The notes below the pieces were generated by a model. The model worked only from the letters and a program-made list of their open reading frames with translations, did not search any database and was not told the origin of the DNA. This document shows, one piece after another, positions 1-12,000 of a stretch of DNA of 64,000 bases; within the stretch, counting starts at the first letter, position 1; each line of letters opens with the position of its first letter. The translations under genes were made by a program, and so were the position numbers. Source of the stretch: Leptasterias polaris (taxonomy: Eukaryota > Echinodermata > Asteroidea > Forcipulatida > Asteriidae); assembly GCA_037783415.1 (NCBI GenBank), contig JAZGTN010000097.1:2852001-2916000 (forward strand). Reading direction: 5' to 3'.

Positions 1-82
1 GATACCTGCAAGTAAAAGATTCATGCTGAAGACTGAGCTCCAGAGAGAGGCACAACCACTGAGTGAAAAATCCTTCAGGATT
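1..82 (+). CDS. MUS81: MUS81 exon a (partial at window edge)
   Basis: The frame set by downstream exons reads [19 protein letters not shown] and ends ATT|GTAAGT, phase 0. The segment matches the MUS81 stretch between the N-terminal HhH and the winged helix (human FLTKEELLQRCAQKS, from memory). The exon starts left of the window, so the internal ATG at 23 is not a start. Confidence 0.85.
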
Positions 83-3000
83 GTAAGTACAGAAAACAAG
101 ATGTCAACACTAACAATAGCCACACAACCCCATCCCCCAACGAAGAAAACAACAAAACAATCAAACCTCACACTCTTCACTTTAGAGAAATTTAGAAACT
201 ATGTGTACGTGATGACATTTATGAAGAAACCGTATTCTTCAAAACAAGGGAAAAACATGCCTCAGGATTGCTTAACTTGTATCAGTTTCTCGCAAACAAT
301 TTACTTAGGTACTCTTTAACAGAACCATTCAAACATTGAAAGCTTAGGAGAACAACTTTGACCATCTTGAGCTCTTTCTGGATCTCTATCTCATTGTGCA
401 TTGAAACGAAATGGTATAGTTTTGGTGACTTATTTTTGATCAATGGAAATACTTAATGGTATTTTACAGGGTTCGTAGAGCTGACAAAATAGTCCTAGAC
501 AGTGTTATATATATTTTTTTTTGATCAACCATAATACATGAAACAAACCTTTACAAATTTGAGCTTAATCCGTTCTGCAGGAGAAAATAGTGAAAAACCA
601 GGCACAATTTTCAGCTTGTAAACACATTGTCCTTAATTGTTGTTGTAGCAAACAAAATCAGATGTTGCTTTTTTTAAAAGGTTTTCAGATGCAGTTTTCT
701 CCACATGACTTCATTCCAGAGGGAAATATTTCACAGAAAAAATGGTTCTCGTATAAACTTCATAATCAGTTTAAAGCTTTCAGAGTCAAATTAAACAATG
801 GTGTTTTTTATCCTTACCACTCTTGTATAATATATAATACCTTTAAAAGAACATTTTGAACTGAGAGTATTAGACAGTGTCCATCAATAATGTTACATAC
901 CCATGTAAACCCCTGGGAAGGTAAACGTCTTTAGAAAAATGTAGGTCAGGGTAATGTCCTCTTCCAGAAGAAAGTGTTTGAATCATCTTGAGATACAACA
1001 GTTAACTTTTTCAAAATATAAAATTATTAAAGCATTTAAAACTGTTTTGCAGTGTTTAATTGAACAGAAGGTTGGTTTCAAGATTAGTTCATTTAAACTA
1101 AACTGTATGGCCTGCACTCTTTCAAAAACCAATGCTGTACCATCAATTGATTCATTGTTGTGTGCTCTTTGAATATTCGCAGCCTGATCCGGGATCACAC
1201 TACACTGCATGGTCATCTATGAGTACTCTAATATCCAAAGGATTTGTATTCAAGGACGGTAATCCTGCCAGGTAGGATGCAGTTCTCTTTCAACTTAGCA
1301 GCATGTGTTATGAGAGTCCCTCTACCCTCCTAGAGAAACCGTTATTATATTGTTTTGGGGGGTTTTTTCTATACAAAAAAGCAAAAAGTTGAAACAGGCC
1401 CTCAAGTTGAGACTGAATGAACCCAGATCCAAATATCTCCAGTACTTCAGAACTTTCTTGCCATGTATGGGACTAAGAATTTAGAGTAAGTTTGATCAAG
1501 GCCAACGGTTAAATAGTGGTTAGTTCATGATGTACATAGCCCATGCGCACTGAAGTTGAAATGGGAACGACTCTAGTCATGTCTATGTCATGTGAACGCG
1601 ACCATGAGAAAATGACGGTGGCGTGATTGTTTACTGTTTTGGATGAGTTCACAGACAAATAGATGTGGTCGATATTTGCTCCCACAAGGGGTAGTGTGCA
1701 CCTTACATTTGTGGACAAATTTCTTATACTGTAGAATAATGAAATAACTACTGAGAGTCATTTTAGTTCTCCCTCTTCTTCATGTAATGTTGTTGTCTGC
1801 TCAGAATGTGACCAATTTCTTCAAGATTTGTGGTGTCATGCTTCACATCAATTAAAGATTTTCCCTGAAAAATTAAAGGATGTTATTCAGGGCTCAAAAT
1901 TAACACTGGTCCACAGTGTGTTTAGTCCTGCGGTCTCGTGTTTTTTAATGATGGTAGCTCAATGTGTATCTTTACTTTAACAAATTGTGTTCAAATGTTT
2001 ACTTTGAGTTCGATGAATATCTTTCAACTCTATTAAGTTTGAAAGTTTTACCCATAACACAAATGAGATAAATCTTCTCTTGGTGCTTGTTCAAATAAAA
2101 ACAGTTTAATTGTGACACTGTGTAGATTTTTTATTATAATTTTGTAACAAATTTTCTGGTCCAGTAAAAGTTTTTAGCTACAAGCTTGCAGTCTTGTGGA
2201 TTTTTTTCTCCCACAGATTCAAGACGAGTTATTACAAACTGTCACAAATGCAATGCAGACCATCAATGTGCAAACATGAACAGATGCACCGGCCTGTAAA
2301 TACCTACAGTTGTTTTGATATGCTAGCAAACAAGAAATTGTTGAGTGAATTGGGAGGGGTAATGTGAAGCCTGAAGGTAAGATGACATATCATATAAAAG
2401 GATAAATTAACAATGTCATTCATTTATTTTCTAATGCAACTGATTTCAGATACCGCATTACTGAAGCCGGCAGAGAACTCGCCAACAAGCTGGAAACAGT
2501 TGAAGCACAATTTGGACAACAAGCTTGTGGTACAAGCCCTCCCATTGGTGGAGCACCACCACCAGCCAATATAAGCGCAGTTCCTGCTGGCCAATCAAAG
2601 AAAAGAAAAGAACCTGGCAGGTTGGACATTGTCATATCTATATATTTGTAATCATAGTTCATGCCAGAAAAAAACAAAAACTTTTGATTTAACGCTTACC
2701 TTACCATTGGTTTTAGTTTTAAATTCTGAGCAGATACTAAGGTAAAGCAGCATTCAAGAACCAAATTATGATTATCTGATTTTATTTTATAATGTAAGTT
2801 TGTACACAATTTATTTGAGCAAAGCATCAGTTTTAAATTTAAATGCGCAAATGGCTTATGAAGCTGACATGTTGAGTAGTGCTTTGACTGATTAGTTTAG
2901 TGATCTCTGATTTCTGATGGTTGTTGAATCTGTTTTACACCGTGGCCATTGTAGACAGGCTGGTCATTGCTCACATTTCTTGCGTATGATACTTAACCAC

Positions 3001-6000
3001 TATAGGGCTGTCTTCACCCAAGAGGAAATGTGTGTGATTAAAGGCAGAATTGAGCCTTCTCTTGTGGGAGTGTTGTGTGTTGCATTGTGTGGTAGAATAG
3101 CTTGGATATATTCATGAGGGAGTTTGGTCTTGGAGTGAAATAACTAACCTGATAACAAAGAAGGCTCTAAGAATCATGCATTATGAAAAATGTACAATAT
3201 TTTTATTAGGGTAATAAAAGAGCGATGACGAGGTTTTAAATCCAGCAGGGTCATGGCCATGCAATAAATGACCGAGCCGAAGATGACGTCCTTTATTTTA
3301 TTTGTAGGGTGTCATGGCCGAGCGATTAAGAGCATCAAATTCAAGTTCTGGTGGTTATGTCATCGGGGTGTGGGTTCGAATCCCGGTCATGACACTTGTG
3401 TCCTTGAGCAAGATGCTTTACTATAATTGCTTCTCTTCACCCAGGGGTATAAATGGGTACCTGTGAGGGTAGAGGTTGATATTGTGTATGAAAAAGCTTT
3501 GGAGCGCCACGGCAGCTCGGGCTGTATACTCCCCAGGGAGCTGAGAAAGATTAAAGGAATGTGTATTGGCCCAATGACCAGGGCACTAATGTAAAGCGGG
3601 TTGATACGTTATTGTGAAATGCGCTTTATAAGAACTACCGGTAGTTATTATTGTTATAAGCATTATAATGTTGGAAAATTTGTAAACTTTTCTGTAAATT
3701 TACAATTCTTGTCCCGTCCATAGGCTCTGTTTCGTGTAGGGTCAAAATGCGTGCGACGCTCAGCGGTTGTTAATTTGTGTGCGTACTTAGTACTAATAAA
3801 TTTTGCAATGCATACCAGTATGTATTGATTGCGTTCATCATATCATAACAACGTTTATAAGAACCAGTTTGTTGAAATGGTATTTTTATCACTTGAACTT
3901 TCAGATCTAACAAGAATCTCCAGAAAGCTGCCCCAGCCCACACTGTCACCTCCATTGACACACACGGTGATACACCACAGACTGCTCAGAATGATGAGTT
4001 GACATACTGGTACATTGATGATAGAGGGAAGCAGGTGATTTCAAAGGATGATGCTGAAGTCACAGTGGACGGTATGTCTCCTCATGTTGATCCCCAAAGA
4101 ATGTTGAACTCTTCAGTCTTGTGATTTCTCAGGATTTTTCCTGATTTCAGGATTTTCTCAAAATCTCAATGATCCGTCAAATTTTCTTGAAAGAATTTAA
4201 AGCAATCACCAAAAGGAGAGAGAAATAGTCCACATTGGGCAAATATTTTTGTATTTCCGGTGGATATACACTGAGTCTGTAAACCTCCTGAATTGTAACA
4301 TCTGGTAGGTTCCGGGTCTAGAATGTGGGGGAAACCCAGGCCAGTAAGCCATCTTCAGGAATTTTTACTTTTAGCAAATCTCAGCCATCTGAAGGAACTA
4401 GACCTGCTTAGTTCTAAAGGAACTTGTACTGCTAATCTTGTACTGCTTTATGTACTGCTGCAGAGTAGATTAGCGGATTGGGGGTACTTCTTGGATAACT
4501 TTGGTCTCAACATTTCGACAGGCCTGTTTTAGTCATCGTATTAAGGAGACTAGACTAAAAATCACCCAAATCCCTCTGTGTTTGAAACTATTTGCCGCCC
4601 TTTTTGTTTTTGTCTTGACAGATGAGATATCCATCGGGTTCCTAATTAAGGCTAATGAGGCGGCTTTAATTAATTCCGGTATAAGATACAAGCGTGATTA
4701 CTCCAAACCATCAGAGGGTTCAATGGTCTACGCATACCTACATAATGATGATGCTGTTGATTACTGTCCTATTCCAAGACTGTCCTCTCTTCCAGGTATA
4801 ATATCAGAATGAAAATTTACAACTTCTTAAAGTTTCTTTAATAAAAGTAGACACCTCATACGGCCATGTCAAACGTGGCGGCTACGACTACGGGTGGATC
4901 CCCGTGTCAACAAGAGCTAAGGCATAGGATGTCAAATAGCAACACCCTTGGCCACAGTCAAAGACAATTTACTTACTTTTCAAAACATTATGACTGCTTA
5001 TTTTGGAAAGTTATCGGCAGTAGAGTCAATGTACACATAGTTTAACTTTGTAGTGTTTACATTTTAGTTTCAAGTACAACACTAAAGGCTGATGTAGTTG
5101 CATAAAATTGACAGTAGCATCTAAATAATTGATGGGCGACAGTCTTGTTGAAAGTTAATGATTTGCCATGCAGATTTAGACTTGTTCAAGTCCATTTGTA
5201 AGACTGCAAATGAAATCTTGATCTTTTGAAGGAATTGTATTTTTAACTATTACAAATTTATTTGATTTCCTTTTCATCAGCTTCACGTACTTCAAATTTG
5301 CCAATGACCCGTGCCCCAGCTTCTAGCATTTCAGCTCTTGCCTCATCAAATGTAACTGCACCTTCAAAATCTAAACCTAAGAAGAAACCATCAGTGGTGG
5401 ATACGAGAACAGAATCAAGATTTACTGCGCTGTCCTCCATCCCAACGTTAAATAAAACCTCAGCTGGCAAGTCAGACAGCCAAAACAGCCATGCGTCTTC
5501 AAGTCTGTACCCGTCGTCTGTGTCCGACAGGGATAACTCTGGGCCAGGCTGGTCACAAAACTCACAACCACAAGACACGGACTCACAGGCTAGCTCTACC
5601 TCTAGTGTTTCCAATCGAATGGGAGGCTTTCCTGGCACCAGCAGTCATCACGATGGCCATACAGAGAGAACTGTGAATACAGATGAAGCCCCGACTTCCT
5701 TGTATGTGTTAAAGCCAGGAAGGTTTGATATTGTGCTGTGTGTTGACAGCTGTGAGACATCTGGAGGGTGAGTATATTGCAGGACTACTGTCAATTATAT
5801 AAGATTATGGCAATTGGTGACTGTTGACCCTACAGTGGCGATAACAAAACCTGACTTTGAATAAACTATAACATTCTCACCCATATGTTCAGCTTCCTTT
5901 TCGCTGACATGATTAAAACTAACTATCAAAATGTAGCTGCGTACATTTCAGTGAGTACTAGTACAGCACAATTTGAGACCTGTCTGGCAAAACCCAAAAC

Positions 6001-9000
6001 TTCTCTGCCTTTACCATAATGCAGAACAGCCATGAAAAGGTCAAAACTGCCCCCAGGGACCAACTTGAGATAGTCAGGTCACCATAGAGAACATTTTCTC
6101 TAGAATTTCATGGAAAGGGAAAAATTCTCAAAACGAAAATCTCACTTTTGAAAATTAGGTCAAGTTTAAGAGTCTTGCCAGAACCAGTCACAGCTGCTCA
6201 TGAGTACAGGCTTTGAGTTCAAGGAAGTATTTTTTTCTGTGAGTTCAAGTACGAGTTTGATTTTCATGAATGAGAGTGCAAAGATGCTTGAGTACTAGTA
6301 ATAATACAACGACCTCTGTCGTATGCAATAGACCCCTTGCTTTGCCTGCCATTGCTGAGGTCAAACAATGGAAACATGCATGCGTGTACGCGCCGCACGC
6401 AACTCTCAACCAATGATTGGTCTTCAGTGAGGGCGCTGTTTAGGGCTAGTGACGTCATATGCAAGGGGTCTGTTCAAGAAATCGTTTTGATTAGGGTTCA
6501 TCACAGAATTCTTCCTTGTGAGGAAATCTGTGGTAAGGAGCACAGTGAAATTGAGCCCTGTTATTAGTGTAACAAAATTATATTTTAAGCCGCACCCACT
6601 TCACACAAACTGACCATCACCAGAAGCCCACTGGAAATGCATTAGGTTATTAATTTTTTTTCTTTGAAGATTTGTATAAGAGTTCAACAACAATATTTAG
6701 ATTTGCCTTTTACATGATTGCCTTGCAGAGACCCAAGGTCTTCTCAGAATTATCAGTTACTGTCATATGAAATGCCTTTTGAACAATTAAATGAGTGATT
6801 TTCTGTCCAATAGATGGATTGCACATGACGTCATTGACCGCCATCTTTGATGAAAACAATAGAAAAGTGCACAATGATGGCGTTTCACACACGCATGTTT
6901 CATCAACGATGGCGGATAATGCAAGGGGTCTATTCCAACTTTGGAGCCTGAAGTAGCCCAAACTGCCTGTGCAGTATAAGCGCCCAATGTATTGTGACAA
7001 ATGTACCAAAAGAATAATGTGCTCTACTCTATTATTATTATCTACTTATATTCGAATTGAGTCAAACATTGTCTAATTGATCTTAAGGCCTTGTCTTACG
7101 AGGCAACTTTTACAGGCAACTTGGAGGCACCCAACTGCAGTGCATGCTACACGACCAATTTGGTAGCACAGGAGTCACTTTTCAAACAACGTCTTACAAT
7201 CCCAAAGAAAAATATTTGAACATTCAAATGTGAATGGCTTTCTTCTTGGAGATTGCCTGGAACTGGTTGCCTGTAAATTGCCTCATGTGACATGACCCTT
7301 GAATCTCGTGTGCATCTACAACTCTCTGTATAATAATGAATCTCGCGAGTGCATCTACAACTCTCTGTTGATAATCTTATATTCTGAAATGAAAATCCAG
7401 TCAAGTGAAGACACGGAAGCAGCTTCTATTACCGGAGCTCCAGAGAAACGGTGTAACTCTGGATGTGAGGAAGCTTCAGGTGGGTGATTTCCTGTGGATA
7501 GCCAGAGAGAAGCGTGTGCCAGTCCCGGGGATGATACAGATGCCGTCGAGCAGAGAGCTGGTCCTGGACTACGTGGTGGAAAGGAAGAGGATGGATGATC
7601 TCTGTGGGAGCATATTGGATGGGAGATTCAAAGAACAGAAGGCAATAAGAACAAAGTTTATTCATCTATCTTGATATTTTCTGCTGGATTCGAGATTTGT
7701 TGTGATGACTGATGAAGTTATTTGTATATTGTAATGTAGAATTTCTTTTGCAGAGGCGAAAGGTGTCCAGTTTAAATACAAAAGATGAGAAGAGGTCAAT
7801 AATTGTTTTATTTTTTTAAATTAATTATTATTTTTATTTTTTATTTTTTTTTTTTTTTTCGCATTTGCTAATTTGCAACATTTGAAACATTCAGATAATT
7901 TGCCTGTACTATTAGCTTGCTATGAAAGCACAAATTTAAGTTGGGGGGGGTGGGGGAATGTTGTCACAATTAGTCGTGCTCAAATTTAAGATAAATCAAC
8001 AAATAGTGATTACCACACTTACGTACTAAATACTTATTTAAAATGCCTGGTAGGACATTCAAATCCATAATTCATAATGACTTAATTATGTTGTTTTTTA
8101 TATTAGTGCAAACAGCACACCCAATGAGATTTCAGATCGAGAATGAACATTCCCCCCCCCCCCCCATTTTATACTTTCCAGTTTCGTTTGAAGCAGTGCG
8201 GACTTCGTAAACCCATTTACCTCATTGAAGATTTTGGTTCTATAGATCACCTCAGTATTCCAGCATCAACACTCAGACAAGCAACTGTTAACACACAGGT
8301 AGGTAGCTCAGCATTTATACAAACATAAACACAGTGTGATTTTGACCGTTGTTTTCAGAGAGCGTTTTTTAGGTCGTTGCCATTTTTAAACGTGTAATCT
8401 TAATGTTGTGGTTCTACCAGCCAGGCTGTTGTTTTTTTTTTTGGGGGGGGGGGGTTTTGAAAAGGGAAATTAATTCAATTCAATTCAATATTTTATTATT
8501 CATGTTAATAAAGTATATGAAATTCCTTTTCCCTTGTGAAAAGTATATGTAAGAATACATAAAAAACCACATTGCGACACACCACTCTAATATTTAAAAT
8601 TAAAACCGTCTTAAATTACTACACAGCAAAACTCCATCTAGCCCCCGACCCCATCCCACTCTGTTTTTTTCCTGATTACTTTTCTTTGTTCATCTTCCGC
8701 CTCCTGTGGTTGCATTCTACTCCTTTCTTTTTATTCTTCTTCCACCTGACTACTTCTGGTACACTATATACTTGCATCTATGCGTTGTGTTTTTATTTAA
8801 CTTGTGAAAAAATCTCTGGAAGTGTCAAAACGTCAGCCCAATGATTTGTGCAATTTTCTGTTTGTGAGCTGTAAAACCCTGATTCATTTCATCCTGTATG
8901 ATGCCAAAAGGTGAGCAAAACTAACTGTTTGTCGAAAATATAATTCAAACAGCTGCTCACCTGAACTGTTTGGTCAAAGAAATCTCTGCATGTGTAACAG

Positions 9001-12000
9001 AAAAATATTTATTTTTAAATTGTTGTTAATGGTTCAATGATTATCTTTCAGGTTGTTGACGGGTTTTTTGTGAAACACACCAGAGACAACAAAGAATCAG
9101 TTGCATATCTGACTGTTATGACTCGATACCTTCAGGGATATTACTCGGTATGCGCAGATGGGAAGAAGATTGATTTGTTTTTTGTTTGTTTCTTGTTTTG
9201 TTTGTTTATTATGATCTTCCCATCAAGGGGACTCGGTAAAGCTCCCACAAAGGGCGATAAATGCCAAGCTGGCAACATCCAATCTCTCTCATACAAACAT
9301 TGGTTAAAGGTCTATAATTATGAATTTGCAAAAGTCAATACATTGTGATTCAGTAACTTGACAAAAATACTTATTCTAGTCATTGTGAAATCAGTGGTTA
9401 GCTTGGCGGGATTCAAACCCACAACCTGTTCATTGCAAGTCCTGCAGTCTAACCACCTGCTGCCACACAGTCCACTATTGCCAAATGGACTACTTTGAGG
9501 AGACTTAAAAATGTAATGTTTTAACAGTTTCCTCCTTTAAGAAACGGTGGTTCTAGCAAGTTACAAAATTTTTAACAGAGAGACTTCCCTAAGGACGTGT
9601 AAATACTGCCAATATAAGGTGGCTTGGAATCATCCATTGTTTTTGGTATTTCTGAATTAGCACAGTGGTTATTATTTTCCAAGAAGTCCACCCTCCCCCT
9701 GCATTATCACAATATTAGTATCCCACTTGGCACATCATTTTGAAAACATTGTATTTTTAAAGAGAATTTACAAACCTATTAACTCCTGTTTCCAAGGTAG
9801 TGCTTTTACCTGGCTGCTTTGAGATATTGATTGTAACAAACAATCCTTATGCAACATTAAACTATATGTAAAAGTGTTGATGATAATGTTATTGGATGCT
9901 ATGGGAGATGTTTGTGCACAATGTTTAGTGCATACTGTCTTTACTCAATATGACTGTTTCTTTTGAATGTACTTTAACCTTTTCTATATTGTGTCTTTGA
10001 GGGAATTCCTGCATTTAAAATTTTGGACCTGGTTTATTTTGTCAGGTTTTGCTTTACTGTGTATTGATCATTTTGCTTTAATGTGTGTTTTTGCTCTGTT
10101 TTCAGGTTCAAATTTGACTGTTTCTGTTTTAAATTTAGAGATTACTGGCAGGTCCAGAATTTTATTTATTTATTATTATTGTAATTATTATTGTTTTCCT
10201 TTCAGTCCATCTTTTTACTCTATTGGTTTACTTGTTGTATTTGTTTCAACTTCCATTGTGTATTTGCTTATTTAAATTATTATAGATTTCCATGTGTTAT
10301 TTTGCTTATTTAATTTGTAGATAATCAAAACTTTATATCGGTCTTAATTTTGAACTTTTGTTTCTTGATGATGAATATTATTACTTCTTAATCAACACAC
10401 TGTACTTTTAAGTAAGAGACGCTATTTCCTGGTAGCTGACCTATCAGTGAATCTTGTACAACCTTTCAGAACAAGACACTGGAGGCTTATCGTCTTGATG
10501 ACATGGAGAAACTGCCTAGCAACCCAAGCTTGACAAACACTACTCAGAAGCTGATGACCTTCAAGGAATTCAACCAATCATCAGTCAAGAATAAAGTGAG
10601 TAATAGAGGAACGTAGTTTATTTTATTTTTTTATTTTTTTATTTTGTATGCAGTCCTGCAGTAGAAGTGAACCTTACAACTGACATAGTATCATTTGAAA
10701 GTGAATTAGATAAATCAATCGCTTGTTGTGTTTATAGATTAAATCAAAAGTTACTTCAACCATGATTCTTTCTGCTTGCTTTAACAGTTACCGAACAGGA
10801 ATTTGTGTACCCTCCAAAATCCTTCAATTTTGATTTTCAATTAACTGTATTTTCGCTAACGGGAAATTCATTTTGAGCTTTACATCAATAAGTAATGAAT
10901 ACATTAAAATTACAATAGGTTAAGAATCACCATACAGTACACAAGAAAAATTTTTTAAACCACAGGTGCTGAGTAACTCCACGCCTCAACCTTTAACACC
11001 TGCTCCTTCCCAACCCCTCCATGCTTAGTTCGGTTGTTGGACTGTGTTGTACCTGACCTTGCTCTTTGGTTGCATTGACCTCATGAAAATTTGGGGGGAA
11101 AACAATGGGAGGATTATTAGTGGATTTAGGGCAGTTGTGTGCATTAGAAAAGAAGTGTGGTTTTCTCAGATTGTAATACAGAACAATTTTTGTTCACAGA
11201 ACACGACGATAACTGAGACATTTGCAAAGCAACTTCTGCAGTTCAGTGGACTGACAGCTGAGAAAGCTCTTGCCATAACACAACGGTACAAGACACCCTC
11301 TGAGTAAGTCAGTAACAGTGGGTACCCTCTACTCTATCTGAGCCAAAGGCCCATGCCCAAATTAGTGGCTAACATGCGTTGAAATTGATGATACCCATAG
11401 AAAAACCCTTAGCAACAGCTGCAGGCGCTGCAATAGCCGCCAGTTTGGCTGAAGTTCTGTAATGGGCTGCTACCCTGGAATCCCATTCTGGGGTTGGGAA
11501 TTATTTAGACTCTTTTTGGCTCTACTTTACAAATCTTTTTTTGTTTACCTAACATGCATTTAAATGCCCAAACAATTGGCATCGTATTCGAGTTAGAAAC
11601 ATTAATTTCTTAGAATCTTGGTTTCTTCATAATTTTTTCAAGATGTGGCTGGCAGTGGTACAGCTTCACTGCGGCACACCAGAACCCAAAATTATTAACA
11701 GAAAATGATTATGTATAAGAATCATCACTGACCTCCAATTTCTGTAAGCCATGCTCTTTTTTTGATATTTTTTGGGGTGTGAATATGGAAACAAACAATT
11801 CTGAATGAAATGAAACTGCAAGTGAGGACACGTAGATTGATCACGTCTAGTTTCCGCAATCTTTCATTTTAGTTAACAAATTTGGGGACGATGTTGCCAG
11901 AAAATATCAGAAAGTATGCGATCATGTGGCCTCAATCTTGTTGTGGTCGAATATTTTCTGCACACATCTTTTGGACATTGTGTAAGCCAATTACAAACCT

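Noticed and set aside
3310..3394. A functional tRNA-Leu(CAA) gene
   Set aside because: It folds as a tRNA but continues directly into a SINE body shared with another locus, with no T-run terminator after the tRNA part.
7942..8460. Poly-G and poly-C runs near 7945, 8154 and 8443 as G-quadruplex or regulatory sites
   Set aside because: Single uninterrupted homopolymers, not spaced G-tracts; similar runs occur all over the window and may vary by sequencing error.
9967..10275. A 102-codon plus-strand frame rich in Phe, Leu and Ile, resembling membrane segments
   Set aside because: T-rich intron sequence of MUS81 gives hydrophobic codons by composition; no start context, homology or splice support.
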